Shown here in pieces: positions 18,693 to 28,495 of a stretch of DNA of 64,000 bases. Numbering within the stretch: the first letter of the stretch is position 1; each line of letters starts with the position of its first letter. Source of the DNA: Chitinophaga polysaccharea (lineage in GTDB: Bacteria; Bacteroidota; Bacteroidia; Chitinophagales; Chitinophagaceae); NCBI RefSeq assembly GCF_007829335.1, contig NZ_VIWO01000005.1, forward strand, positions 496,001 to 560,000, in the 5' to 3' direction. Below the pieces are notes generated by a model. That model saw nothing but the letters and a program-made list of their open reading frames with translations. It was not told where the DNA came from and did no database searches. Made by a program: the position numbers and the translations under genes.

Positions 18693-19799
18693 ATGAAACA
18701 TATACAGGCGTTATTTTATAGTACCTTGCTCCTGGCATCCTGTACACAAAGCACTTCCCGGGCACCTGTCAGCAGCTGTGAACTACACGGCGACACCGTG
18801 ATTGTATATCCGCAATCCGGCCTGGCAAAAAAAATCCATGTTGATACCATCACCACACAGCTGCTGCGCCAGCAGATGCCGGCAGCAGGCCTGGTAAAAT
18901 TAATTCCGAACAAGTTCGCTGAAATAGCACCTACCTTTTCAGGCAGGATCATTTCCGCTTACCTGAAACTTGGCATGAACGTAACACCTGGCACGCCCCT
19001 GTTTGCCATGAGTTCACCGGATTTTATTAACGCACAGAAAGCATTTTTCCAGGCAAAAGAGCAACTGTTGCTGGCAGAGAAAAAACTGGCACGGCAGCGC
19101 AACTTAGTCGCTAACGGCGTAGGCATTCAGCGGGAATTGGAAGAGGCACAGATGAATTACGACGTAGAAAAAAAAGAATATGAAAGCGCACGGCTGAGCA
19201 TCCGGTTATTCAAGGCCAATCCGGATGAATTGATCCTCGGACAGCCCCTGATCATCTATGCCCCCATTGCTGGTGAAGTAGTAGAAAATAAAGTGGTAGT
19301 AGGTCAACTGATAAAAAATGACGGCGCCAGCGTGGCCGCGGTGGCGGAGCTATCAAAGGTATGGGTGGCAGGTCACGTCAAAGAAAAAGACATGGGTGCG
19401 ATTCGCCAGCTTAGTCAATCACAGATCACGATTGCGGCGTTACCAGGTAAAATTATACAAGGCACCATCTTCCATATCAACGAACTGATCGAAGAAAGCT
19501 CCCGCAGCGTGGAAGTATTGATGGAATGCGACAATGCCGATCACGTACTTAAACCGGGTATGTATGTGAACGTTAATTTCGAAAATACGCCGCAGCCTAC
19601 CATCCTGATTACCCCAAAAGCATTACTGCAGCAAAGCAATAACTCCTTCGTATTCCGGCAGATCGCTGCTGGCAGGTACGTACGCCAGCAGGTAGAAACA
19701 AACGGTGCACTCGGCAACAAGGTGGTGATAAAGTCGGGGCTTTCTAAAAACGATACCATCATCAGCGATGGCGCCTATTACCTATTGGACGCCAGGTAG
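18693..19799 (+). CDS. RND efflux periplasmic adaptor (CusB/CzcB-like lipoprotein)
   Basis: This is the membrane-fusion subunit that links the inner-membrane pump to the outer-membrane channel. A lipoprotein signal ends at Cys17 (STLLLASC) from ATG 18693; the longer frame from 18615 overlaps the upstream gene and is not signal-like. A barrel-sandwich lipoyl-like half (GRIISAYLKLGMNVTPGTPL) is followed by a coiled-coil hairpin at about 105-170. The second lipoyl half (IYAPIAGEVVENKVVVGQLI) and a beta-barrel domain follow. It is directly upstream of the RND pump and a TolC-like channel, so the three make one tripartite exporter. Confidence 0.88.
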   Translation: MKHIQALFYSTLLLASCTQSTSRAPVSSCELHGDTVIVYPQSGLAKKIHVDTITTQLLRQQMPAAGLVKLIPNKFAEIAPTFSGRIISAYLKLGMNVTPGTPLFAMSSPDFINAQKAFFQAKEQLLLAEKKLARQRNLVANGVGIQRELEEAQMNYDVEKKEYESARLSIRLFKANPDELILGQPLIIYAPIAGEVVENKVVVGQLIKNDGASVAAVAELSKVWVAGHVKEKDMGAIRQLSQSQITIAALPGKIIQGTIFHINELIEESSRSVEVLMECDNADHVLKPGMYVNVNFENTPQPTILITPKALLQQSNNSFVFRQIAAGRYVRQQVETNGALGNKVVIKSGLSKNDTIISDGAYYLLDAR

Positions 19800-19825
19800 C
19801 CATTACCTATTAATCTGAGAATAAC

Positions 19826-22800
19826 ATGATGAACCTGATTTATATAACCATCCGGAAAAGATGGCTACTGATAGGCTTTTTTATAATGCTGGCACTGTTT
19901 GGCTACTATTCGTGGAAACAATTATCTATCGAAGCATACCCGGATATTGCGGATGTAAGTGCCCAGATTATTACGCAGGTACCTGGTCTGGCAGCAGAGG
20001 AAATGGAACAGCAGATTACCATCCCCGTAGAGCGGGTACTGAATGGTCTTCCCGGCATGAGTGTCATGCGCAGTAAAAGTACTTTTGGCTTATCTATCGT
20101 TACCGTTGTTTTCCAGGATGGTTATGAAGACTACTGGGCGCGGCAACGCATCAATGAAAAGTTAAATGCGCTGACACTGCCCTATGGCGCCAAACCAGGC
20201 ATGGACCCATTGACTTCCCCCATCGGGGAAATTTACCGGTATGTTATTGAAAGTAAAGGCCACGATCTGCGGGAGCTTACCGACCTGCAAAACTGGGTAA
20301 TTGTACCGCGCTTAAAACAGGAAGCCGGGGTAACCAACGTCACTAATTTCGGCGGCATTACCACGCAATACCAGGTAGAACTGGATCCGGCGCGGTTAGC
20401 GCAATATCAGCTGTCGCTCGGCGATGTACAGGCTGCCATCGTTAACAATAATGCCAACGCCGGCGGAAGTATCCTCAACCAGGGCGATCTTGGCTACGTC
20501 ATCCGCGGTATCGGGCTGGTGAAAACACTGGAAGGACTTGGCGACCTTGTTATCAAAACCAATAACGGTGTTCCCATCCTGTTAAAAGACGTAGGTGAAC
20601 TCAGGTATGGCAACCTGGAACGAAAGAGCATACTGGGTTTCACCGACCGGGAAGTAGACTACAATGAGAGTATTGAAGGAGTAGTACAATTACTAAAAGG
20701 GCAAAACCCTTCGTTGGTATTGCAGGGAGTACACAATGCCATTGATGATCTCAACAATCACCTGCTGCCTGATGGGGTGCGGATCCGGCCCTATATGGAT
20801 CGCACTGACCTCGTGAATACTACCCTGAATACAGTTTCTCACACCTTGATAGAAGGCATGATGCTGGTCATCATCGTACTCATCGTATTTCTTGGCAGCT
20901 GGCGTGGGGCGTTGATTGTGGCCATTACAATACCATTGGCATTGCTGATCGCTTTTATATTGATGTACTTCACCAACATCCCGGCCAACCTGCTTTCCCT
21001 CGGCGCCATTGACTTTGGGATTATCGTGGATGGCGCTATTGTGATGATGGAAACGATTCTGAAAAAGCGGGAAGAAAATGAACTGGCGCCGCTGGAAGAG
21101 CATTCCATCGCGCAGCGGGCGGCGCTCGTTGGCAAGCCGGTATTATTTGCTACCATCATTATCATTACCGCCTACCTGCCTTTGTTTGCCTTTGAAAGAG
21201 TAGAACGTAAGCTGTTTACACCGATGGCGTTTACAGTGAGCTACGCCCTGGTAGGCGCATTGATAGTGGCGATGTTGCTGATACCTGGTCTCGCTTACAG
21301 TGTATACCGGAAGCCCCGCAGGTTATACCATAACAAATGGCTGGAGAAATTATCTGTATCCTACCTGGCCCGTATCAGGAAGATTATGCAAAAGCCTAAA
21401 AGGGTATTGTGGCCACTGGGCGCGGTGTTGATAAGCGCCGCTATACTTTCCGCCACTGTAGGCAAAGACTTTCTTCCCTCTTTAGATGAGGGCTCTATCT
21501 GGTTACAGGTACAACTCCCCACAGGTATATCGCTGCAGAAGTCGAAAGAGATGAGTGACTCATTACGCATAGTGACCATGAAACACAGGGAGATCACCTA
21601 TATGATGGTGCATGCCGGCAGAAATGACGATGGAACAGATCCCTGGTCGGCCTCCCATTTTGAATGTTCTATAGGCCTCCGGCCTTACAAAGAATGGCCT
21701 AAAGGAAAAACCAAAGCCGACCTTATTGAGGAACTGGTGGCCGACTATGCCGCTATGCCGGGTTATACCGTGGGGTTCAGCCAGCCGATGATTGATAATG
21801 TGATGGACCGGATATCAGGTGCCCATAGTGAGTTGGTGGTAAAAGTATATGGAGATGATTTTACAGAAACCAGGCGAATAGCTCAACAGGTGCTACAGAG
21901 CCTGAAAAAAATAAAAGGTGCGGTAGATCTGTCTATCGACCAGGAGCCTCCGCTCCCACAGTTGCAAATTAAAATCGACAGGGCCGCTTTGGCGCAATAT
22001 GGACTGAATGTAAGTACGGTGTCAGAGCTAATAGAAGTGGCTATTGGTGGCAAACCGGTGTCCCAGCTTTTTACCGGCAATAAGGTATATGATATCACCT
22101 GCCGTTATAAAGAAGATAGCCGGAATACGCCGGAGAAGATTGCCAACCTGATGCTGGCATCCCCCACGGGGGCCAGAATTCCTTTGTCGCAGGTAGCTGC
22201 TGTCAGCACTACTACCGGGGAAGGTACCATCACCCGGGAAATGAATAAAAGGCATCTAACGGTAAAGCTAAATCTCCGGAACGTGGACCTGTCTTCTTTT
22301 ATGGAACAGGCCAGGAGCAGTATTGAAAAAAACATCTCTTATGATCACGGGAAATACCGGATTGTATGGGGAGGCCAATTTGAAAATCAAAAGCGCGCCT
22401 ACGCAAAACTGGCAGTGGTGGTGCCCGTAACGCTGCTGTTTATGTTCTTCCTGTTGTATGGCGCATTTGGGCGGTTCAGGCAGGCGGGACTGATCCTGAG
22501 CATTGTTCCGCTAGCGCTGTTTGGTGGCATGCTGGCGCTCAACATCCGGGGAATGACGTTGAATGTATCCTCTGCAGTGGGCTTTATCGCCTTGTTTGGC
22601 GTAGCCATTCAAAATGGGGTGATCATGATTTCCAATTTCAATGAACTGCGTATACAAGGGGCTACCTTATTGGAGGCGGTGATTGCCGGCGCTGCGAACA
22701 GGTTCAGGCCTATCCTGATGACTGCTACCGTAGCCATTCTTGGCTTATTGCCTGCCTCGCTGGCCACCGGTATTGGCTCAGACGTTCAGCGCCCGCTGGC

Positions 22801-22924
22801 TACCGTGGTAGTATATGGATTGCTGGCTGCTACCGTCATCACATTATTTGTTTTGCCGGCATTGTATTATCTGTCTGAAAGCAAATGGGGCGCTACAGAC
22901 TATCAGCAAAAGGATGAAAAATAG
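19826..22924 (+). CDS. CusA/CzcA-family heavy-metal efflux RND transporter
   Basis: This is an inner-membrane proton-driven pump of 1032 residues that exports monovalent or divalent metal cations. It has the RND layout of one N-terminal helix (about 10-28), a large periplasmic loop, six helices (about 335-540), a second loop and a last helix block. The HME-RND signature GAIDFGIIVDGAIVMMET is present in the fourth helix region, and the N-terminus carries PDIADVSAQIITQVPGLAAE, typical of CusA/CzcA. Whether it prefers Cu/Ag or Co/Zn/Cd cannot be settled by eye. It overlaps the downstream tolC-like gene by 11 bp. Confidence 0.92.
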   Translation: MMNLIYITIRKRWLLIGFFIMLALFGYYSWKQLSIEAYPDIADVSAQIITQVPGLAAEEMEQQITIPVERVLNGLPGMSVMRSKSTFGLSIVTVVFQDGYEDYWARQRINEKLNALTLPYGAKPGMDPLTSPIGEIYRYVIESKGHDLRELTDLQNWVIVPRLKQEAGVTNVTNFGGITTQYQVELDPARLAQYQLSLGDVQAAIVNNNANAGGSILNQGDLGYVIRGIGLVKTLEGLGDLVIKTNNGVPILLKDVGELRYGNLERKSILGFTDREVDYNESIEGVVQLLKGQNPSLVLQGVHNAIDDLNNHLLPDGVRIRPYMDRTDLVNTTLNTVSHTLIEGMMLVIIVLIVFLGSWRGALIVAITIPLALLIAFILMYFTNIPANLLSLGAIDFGIIVDGAIVMMETILKKREENELAPLEEHSIAQRAALVGKPVLFATIIIITAYLPLFAFERVERKLFTPMAFTVSYALVGALIVAMLLIPGLAYSVYRKPRRLYHNKWLEKLSVSYLARIRKIMQKPKRVLWPLGAVLISAAILSATVGKDFLPSLDEGSIWLQVQLPTGISLQKSKEMSDSLRIVTMKHREITYMMVHAGRNDDGTDPWSASHFECSIGLRPYKEWPKGKTKADLIEELVADYAAMPGYTVGFSQPMIDNVMDRISGAHSELVVKVYGDDFTETRRIAQQVLQSLKKIKGAVDLSIDQEPPLPQLQIKIDRAALAQYGLNVSTVSELIEVAIGGKPVSQLFTGNKVYDITCRYKEDSRNTPEKIANLMLASPTGARIPLSQVAAVSTTTGEGTITREMNKRHLTVKLNLRNVDLSSFMEQARSSIEKNISYDHGKYRIVWGGQFENQKRAYAKLAVVVPVTLLFMFFLLYGAFGRFRQAGLILSIVPLALFGGMLALNIRGMTLNVSSAVGFIALFGVAIQNGVIMISNFNELRIQGATLLEAVIAGAANRFRPILMTATVAILGLLPASLATGIGSDVQRPLATVVVYGLLAATVITLFVLPALYYLSESKWGATDYQQKDEK

Positions 22925-24194
22925 TAAACAGATGGCTATGAGATATGGTAATATCCTGCTATTGCTTTTTTTAGCACTACAGGGAAATGGACAAACCAAA
23001 GATTCACTGATCTATCCCCGTTTCCTGGCGGAAGTCACCAATAACAACCTGGCGTATGCTGCTGAGCGGTTCAACGTGAACCTGGCCACCGCAAGGGTTG
23101 CGGCGGCAAAAGTTTTCCCGGATCCCAGCCTGTCATTTGGCTGGGTAGATAACGGTCAAAAGAGAATGAAAATGGGATATGGATTTAATACCTCCGTCAG
23201 CTGGCTGCTGGAGCTGGGCAATAAGCGGCAAGCGAGAAGTAGTGTAGCATTGAGTCAGCTGGAATTGACGCATCTCCTGCTGGAAAACTACTATCGCAAC
23301 CTCCAGGCAGATGCCACGCTGGCCTACCTGCAAGCCATACTACAGGAAAACCTGCTTACCGTAACACGGGAATCTTATCAAAGCATGTCGCTGTTTGCCC
23401 GTGCAGATAGTATCCGCTTTCAACTGGGAGAAATCAAAGCAGTAGATGCCCGCCAGAGTAAGCTGGAAGCCGCCAATATGCTGAATACGGTGTACCGGAA
23501 TGAAGCCACCTTTAAGGCCGCCTTATTACAACTGGGCATGCTGATGGGAAAATCATCGGATACGCTTTACTACCCGGCTGCTCTCAAATCTAGCTTTGAC
23601 CGGGAGTTTAGTTTAAAAGACCTGATCGATGCCGCGATCAGCCACCGCGCAGATATCCTGGCTGCAGGGAAAGACAAAGAAGTAGCTCATAACCTGGTAA
23701 AACTGGCGCAGGCCAACCGGATGCCCGACCTGGGTTTGGCACTGGGGATGGCACAAAACTCCGGCGCCACTAACGTCATCGCACCTACGCCCTCTACCAA
23801 TGTTATCTCTGCAGGCATTAGCATCCCATTGAAATTCTCCGGCAGGTCCAGGGCGGAGCTGCTATCAGCCCAATACAGCGCCGCCCAGGCTGCCGCCCGT
23901 TATCAGCAGGCAGCATTACAGGTACAAACCGAAGTAGCTACCAGCTATTATAACTACCTCGCTGCCCGCAAGCAGGTAAATCAATTTCACACCGGGATAT
24001 TGGAAGATGCAGAAAAAGCATTGGCAGGTAAAATATACAGTTACCGGTCCGGCGAAATCAACCTGCTGGAAGTACTGAATGCCCAACGCACCTACAACAG
24101 CCTCAAACAAAGCTATTACGAGGCATTGAATGGGTATGCCGCAGCGCTGGTAGAAATGGAAAGAACAGCCGGTATCTGGGACATTAACTTATAA
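22914..24194 (+). CDS. TolC-family outer-membrane efflux protein (CusC/CzcC-like)
   Basis: This is the outer-membrane channel of the metal exporter, 426 residues. The start at ATG 22914 lies inside the end of the pump gene, and a signal peptide follows (MAMRYGNILLLLFLALQGNG). Two long helical TolC repeats with heptad-like Ala/Gln/Leu patterns cover about 35-225 and 250-425 (EINLLEVLNAQRTYNSLKQS near the end). The overlap with the pump gene supports translational coupling and joint assembly. Confidence 0.88.
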   Translation: MKNSKQMAMRYGNILLLLFLALQGNGQTKDSLIYPRFLAEVTNNNLAYAAERFNVNLATARVAAAKVFPDPSLSFGWVDNGQKRMKMGYGFNTSVSWLLELGNKRQARSSVALSQLELTHLLLENYYRNLQADATLAYLQAILQENLLTVTRESYQSMSLFARADSIRFQLGEIKAVDARQSKLEAANMLNTVYRNEATFKAALLQLGMLMGKSSDTLYYPAALKSSFDREFSLKDLIDAAISHRADILAAGKDKEVAHNLVKLAQANRMPDLGLALGMAQNSGATNVIAPTPSTNVISAGISIPLKFSGRSRAELLSAQYSAAQAAARYQQAALQVQTEVATSYYNYLAARKQVNQFHTGILEDAEKALAGKIYSYRSGEINLLEVLNAQRTYNSLKQSYYEALNGYAAALVEMERTAGIWDINL

Positions 24195-24203
24195 ACGAAT
24201 GAT

Positions 24204-24887
24204 ATGAAACATACGCTGATGATGATATTTTTCCTCGCGTTGCTCCAGCCTGTCTGCGCCCAGCAAGACAGCAGTGGATACCGGGAAGTATCATTTGGTA
24301 TCAAGGCAGGGATGTCGGCCGGCTCACTATATGGTAAGGACCTCCATTTATTATCGACCGGCAGCTACGTAAAACCTTTACCCGGCATATTTGCCGGCAT
24401 TACCGTACAAACCAGGTTAGGCAAATATTTTGGCATACAGTCGGAATTATCAGTGGGGCAAAGCCCGTTGATGCTGCACCTGTTAGACAGCAATAGTCAA
24501 CAGGTATACAACAGCCGTTTTAAAAGTACTTACCTGCTCATCGCCCCCATCACACCTACCGTATACTTTCATGGATTCCGGTTATCTGCCGGCCCTTATG
24601 TAAGTGGGTTGCTGCATAGCAGCATAGAACGAAAAGGCGCCAACGGACAAATAACAGCAGATAAAAACATTTTCGGCACCGCTACTGCGTCCGGAGGATT
24701 TCGCTACAAATTAGATGCGGGCATCGCGGTACAGCTGCGTTACGAATGTAAAAACGGCTGGAATATAGGCGCAGGCTACTCCCGGGGATTTATACTGGTG
24801 ATAGAAGATCCCCGCATGCAACATCAATGGAAAATATACAACCAACAATTCAACCTTTTCCTGGGTTACCAATGGCGGAAAAAATAA
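24204..24887 (+). CDS. Outer-membrane beta-barrel protein (PorT-like)
   Basis: This is a predicted small outer-membrane barrel of 227 residues. The signal peptide is MMIFFLALLQPVCAQ. The rest shows alternating polar and hydrophobic strands and ends in NLFLGYQWRKK, as in outer-membrane beta-barrel (PorT/OmpA-like) families. It begins 9 bp after the TolC-like gene and ends the operon, so it may assist the efflux complex or respond to the same metal. Function is not known. Confidence 0.7.
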   Translation: MKHTLMMIFFLALLQPVCAQQDSSGYREVSFGIKAGMSAGSLYGKDLHLLSTGSYVKPLPGIFAGITVQTRLGKYFGIQSELSVGQSPLMLHLLDSNSQQVYNSRFKSTYLLIAPITPTVYFHGFRLSAGPYVSGLLHSSIERKGANGQITADKNIFGTATASGGFRYKLDAGIAVQLRYECKNGWNIGAGYSRGFILVIEDPRMQHQWKIYNQQFNLFLGYQWRKK

Positions 24888-24902
24888 AACAGGAAAAACA
24901 AA

Positions 24903-24929
24903 GCCTCCGCGTTATCGCGGAGGCCTTTT
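24903..24929 (+). terminator. Rho-independent terminator after the efflux operon
   Basis: A perfect 9-bp stem (GCCTCCGCG / CGCGGAGGC) with a TTAT loop is followed by CTTTT and preceded by an A-rich stretch. It lies between convergent genes and can act in both directions. Confidence 0.88.
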
Positions 24930-24930
24930 A

Positions 24931-25672
24931 TCAACTCATATACCAGTCGCCGTTTACATTCAGGGTTTGGCCATTGATGTAGCCATTGGTGGCCAGCAAC
25001 AATACCACCGACGCTACTTCATCCGGCTGATCAAAGCGGCCGATAGGAATTAATGTGGGCTTAATACTGGGGTTGTCCTTAACCATATCTGTGGCAATCA
25101 GCGTAGGAGCGATGGCGTTGGCAGTAATGCCGCCATTACGGGCCAACAATGCTGCATAAGAGTGGGTAAGCCCGATGAGCCCTGCTTTGGAGGCCGCGTA
25201 GTGCGGGCCAATCACACCGCCTGTTTGCGCTGCCACAGAAGAAATATTGATAATTCTTCCATAGTTCTTTTCAATCATAGCAGGGATTGCATATTGTGTT
25301 GTTAAAAATGCAGATGTTAGATTTACGTCCAGCGCCTGCTAAAAGTCCCGTAGCGATACCTCCTGCAGCGAGCGGGTGGGATTAATCCCCGCATTATTTA
25401 CCAAAATGTCTACCCTCCTGGGAAACTTTCCGGATGTTGTCAAACAAATTGTTCACCGCTTTTTCACTGGCTACATCCACCTGGAAAGCAAAAGCCTTGC
25501 CTCCTCTTGAGGTAATATGCTGAATCACTTCCTCTGCCCGTTCCCGGTTGCTATGGTAGTTAACAATAGCGGTGGCGCCGGCGGCGGCCAGGTGTATAGC
25601 GATGTCTCTGCCCCAACCCCGTGAGGAGCCGGTCACGAGGGCTACCTTTTGTTCCAGTGGTTGTTGTTCCAT
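24931..25672 (-). pseudogene. SDR-family oxidoreductase, disrupted by a frameshift and a nonsense codon
   Basis: This was a short-chain dehydrogenase/reductase of about 247 residues (FabG-like). The N-terminal part from ATG 25672 has the cofactor motif VALVTGSSRGWGRDIA. Near 25412-25425 the frame shifts by one base: the first frame runs into RHFGK and stop, while the next frame continues with VDILVNNAGINPTRSLQEV. An in-frame TAG at 25339-25341 then interrupts RDF and QALDVNLTSAFL. The C-terminal part holds the catalytic NISS and YAASK motifs and ends normally at 24931. Both lesions sit inside well-conserved sequence, so the gene is most likely inactive. A sequencing error could explain one lesion but not easily both. 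Confidence 0.85.
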
Positions 25673-25863
25673 AATTGTCTGTTTTATAATCATTATCCAT
25701 AATCAGGGAACAAATTTAAGATTAAATGCATCGGACGATTAACGTAGACTCACAGATAAAGGCCTTATAACTATTTGTTAAGATTATCCAAAAACGATAT
25801 CCATCATTAAACGACAAATGCTATTACCGATCTATCTACTATAACATGTAAAACACTTTTATT

Positions 25864-26226
25864 ATGAGAGCACCCATCTTATTAACAGCCCTTGTAGTTA
25901 CCACCATGGCCATTTCTAATATTGCATCTGCACAAAATCAATTACCAGAAACCAAATGGCAAAAGAATCACCCCAATTGGACAGCCAATCATCCTGGCAG
26001 AACAGAAGTAAACGACCGCCTGGCTAACCAGGACAGGCGCATTAACCGCGAAGTAAGAAATGGTGAAATCTCCCGGGCTCAAGCCAATAAGATGCACTGG
26101 GAAGACCGTTCGGTAAGAAGAGAAGAGCGGAAAATGGCCGCAAGGAATGGCGGACACCTTACCCATGGAGAAGTGGCAACGCTGAATCACAGGGAAAATC
26201 GGATAAGCAGACGGATCGGACATTAA
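25864..26226 (+). CDS. Small secreted basic protein, function unknown
   Basis: This is a 120-residue protein with a signal peptide (ILLTALVVTTMAISNIASAQ). The mature part is rich in Arg, Asn and His, lacks Cys, and contains repeated short helices of the type LANQDRRINREVRNGEIS, WEDRSVRREERKM and LNHRENRISRRIGH. The spacing of N/R pairs suggests a helical hairpin with repeated ExxxR/NRxxR turns. I do not recognise a named domain. It stands alone between the SDR pseudogene and a bidirectional terminator. A periplasmic metal- or stress-related role is possible but unsupported. Confidence 0.7.
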   Translation: MRAPILLTALVVTTMAISNIASAQNQLPETKWQKNHPNWTANHPGRTEVNDRLANQDRRINREVRNGEISRAQANKMHWEDRSVRREERKMAARNGGHLTHGEVATLNHRENRISRRIGH

Positions 26227-26246
26227 TAGCCGTTTATATTATAACA

Positions 26247-26285
26247 AGAGGCCTGCTCCTTAATACGGAGTCCAGGCCTCTTTCT
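26247..26285. terminator. Bidirectional terminator between convergent genes
   Basis: A 10-bp stem (AAGAGGCCTG / CAGGCCTCTT) with an inner CTCC/GGAG stem is followed by TTTCTT. It separates the small secreted protein gene (plus) from the beta-helix gene (minus). Confidence 0.8.
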
Positions 26286-26318
26286 TGGGGCTATTCAATA
26301 TCCTATGCTCATAGCTCC

Positions 26319-28229
26319 TTACCAGACTTTGAAACGAAGCTTGCCGCCAGCGCTCATTTCAAAAGGACCAGGAGCAGGGTGCAACTTTCTTTGTTTGCCG
26401 GCATAATCTGTACTGATCTTTACCAGGGATCCATCCGGGTTTTCAAAGAAAAGGCCGGGTATCAGTGCTTTCCCCAGCCCTTCTGTTGTGATCATCTCCC
26501 TATCTATATTCAGCCAGTTCTTATTAATATTCATTTCGAGAAAAATGTCGGCACCCTGGTTCACCAGGCGTGCATCGGCATCAAAAGTAGTGTCCAATAC
26601 AGCGCTTTCCTCCTTTGCCGCTTGTTCCTTATACCGCTGCATTTTCTCCTGTGCATGCTGATCCATTTCACCATATCCCCTTTTCAATTTGGCATTATTA
26701 ATGCCGGTAGCACCCTTCGTATATACGTTCCCTTTAAAGCTAACAGGCAGCAACGCGCTACTATACTGGCTGGCATTACCGCCCCTTACAAACAGGTTAT
26801 TGAAAAATCGGATATCCCCATCGGGGTTATCGTGCAGTGCCTGCACAAATGTGGAATGTGACAACATAAAAGGTGTCATCCTGGAATCATAATGGATCAC
26901 ATCCATTTTACCACCAAAAATATTATGCACAAAGGCGGCGCCACTGGAGTTCATCAGCAAGCTGGTGGCGGAAAGCAGGATATTGTTGCTCACCAGCATT
27001 GGTCCGTGATTCACTTCCAGGAAAATATCGAGCCCGTTGTCATGCATCAGGTTACGTTGCAGCTGTGCCCCCTGCGCCATCCAGTCGAGCCAGATGCCCA
27101 TATTGGTATTGTAAATATGGTTATTGATGATCTGTACGTCTATGGCGCCATGAAATTTGATGCCAGCCATCTCCGCACCATCAAACAGTTTATGCACATG
27201 AATATCATGTATCGTGTTGTGCTGGATAAGGCTGAACGAGCATCCCAGGCTACCCACAATACCCGTTTGCTCACAGTAGGCTACGATATTGTCACGCACC
27301 ACATGCCCACCTATAGTGCCCTTGTTCCACCCGAAAGCCAGTGCGCGTTTAATTGTGCCCACATATCCTTCTGCCGATTCCGTATCCTTGTTATCAAATG
27401 TATCTCCATATTTACCCAGGGCAATACCTACGCATTTAGAATATTGAATGGTATTGTTTTCTATGATCCATCCACGGCTCCAGTGCGTTCCGATCAGGCC
27501 CATCTGCTCCGCTGTTGGCGGCGCCCAGTTGGTGGCGGCATGCTCCATCACAAAACCGCGTACGGTAATAAAATTGATGAAAGGCTTATCAGGATAAAAT
27601 ACTACAGGCCGCACGTTGATCTCTACCAACTGGCTATTCGGGTCCACACCCTTGAATTGCGCCTGGATAGTGGTATTAGCGCTGTCTACAACCGCCCACC
27701 ACAACGGGTTCCCGGCATCAGCAGCAGATAAGGCCTGTTCCTGGCTGGCTGCTTCCATCAGCCAGCTGCCATTAAGATAAACGGCACCACGGTGATATTG
27801 GCGGTCCTTCGGCTTAGGCCAGAACCAATCGCCATGTATCAACTCCTTATACGGATTGAAGTCGCCAAATAAAGTATTAGGGATTACTGCTTCCCACGTG
27901 TCTTTTTGTAACCGTTTCCACCCCTTCACGATCTCTGATCCTTTAATTTCCACCCGTTCGCCCTTGGCCGCCTGGTACGTGATACGCTTCGTATCAGAGT
28001 CGCCACCCCTTGGTGGAGTGATCCGCTCGCGATACACGCCGGCATGCACGGTGATCACATCTCCCGGCATCGCCATAGCTGCAGCCGCTGAAATTGTTTT
28101 TAGGGGATGCTGCCAACTACCATCATTACTATTATCTCCATTCATGGATACATGGTACTCCTTACCATGCTGTTGTGCCGCAGCGACAGTACCTATCATT
28201 ACGAAAATGAGTAAAAAAAATTGCTTCAT
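26319..28229 (-). CDS. Secreted right-handed parallel beta-helix protein
   Basis: This is a 636-residue exported protein. The signal peptide is MKQFFLLIFVMIGTVAAAQ; ATG 28229 is preferred to the in-frame ATG at 28244. The start of the mature part (YHVSMNGDNSNDGSWQHPLK then MPGDVITVHAGVYRERI) is the DUF1565-type cap found on parallel beta-helix proteins. The middle holds coil repeats such as IQYSKCVGIALGKYGD, NIVAYCEQTGIVGS and IINNHIYNTNMGIWLDW. Many such proteins are polysaccharide lyases or glycosidases, but no catalytic set could be identified. It is the last gene of the minus-strand sugar locus, 266 bp after the isomerase, and probably attacks or binds the polysaccharide used there. Confidence 0.82.
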   Translation of the reverse strand: MKQFFLLIFVMIGTVAAAQQHGKEYHVSMNGDNSNDGSWQHPLKTISAAAAMAMPGDVITVHAGVYRERITPPRGGDSDTKRITYQAAKGERVEIKGSEIVKGWKRLQKDTWEAVIPNTLFGDFNPYKELIHGDWFWPKPKDRQYHRGAVYLNGSWLMEAASQEQALSAADAGNPLWWAVVDSANTTIQAQFKGVDPNSQLVEINVRPVVFYPDKPFINFITVRGFVMEHAATNWAPPTAEQMGLIGTHWSRGWIIENNTIQYSKCVGIALGKYGDTFDNKDTESAEGYVGTIKRALAFGWNKGTIGGHVVRDNIVAYCEQTGIVGSLGCSFSLIQHNTIHDIHVHKLFDGAEMAGIKFHGAIDVQIINNHIYNTNMGIWLDWMAQGAQLQRNLMHDNGLDIFLEVNHGPMLVSNNILLSATSLLMNSSGAAFVHNIFGGKMDVIHYDSRMTPFMLSHSTFVQALHDNPDGDIRFFNNLFVRGGNASQYSSALLPVSFKGNVYTKGATGINNAKLKRGYGEMDQHAQEKMQRYKEQAAKEESAVLDTTFDADARLVNQGADIFLEMNINKNWLNIDREMITTEGLGKALIPGLFFENPDGSLVKISTDYAGKQRKLHPAPGPFEMSAGGKLRFKVW

Positions 28230-28495
28230 AGTGTCTGTTATCATGTTAATTTATAAAGAAAACAGGTTGGGAACAACCCGTTGTTACTTAGTCCATTGTG
28301 TCGTTCATTTAAAAACGAACCAAAATCATTAACCTCCTTGAAAGGAGGCTAGCATTCACTTAAATCTCACGTTATAATTCAAAAATTACCTGTCTATTTA
28401 AAATATAAAGTGATTCACCTCTCAACAAGAGCAAAGTAAACCCACGAATATATATCCGCGGGCACTCTCATGTGAAGTGAACAAATTACCCGTTA

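Noticed and set aside
26892-27731. A 279-residue plus-strand open frame
   Set aside because: It is antisense to the beta-helix gene, has no domain features or signal, and mirrors the codon bias of the real gene.
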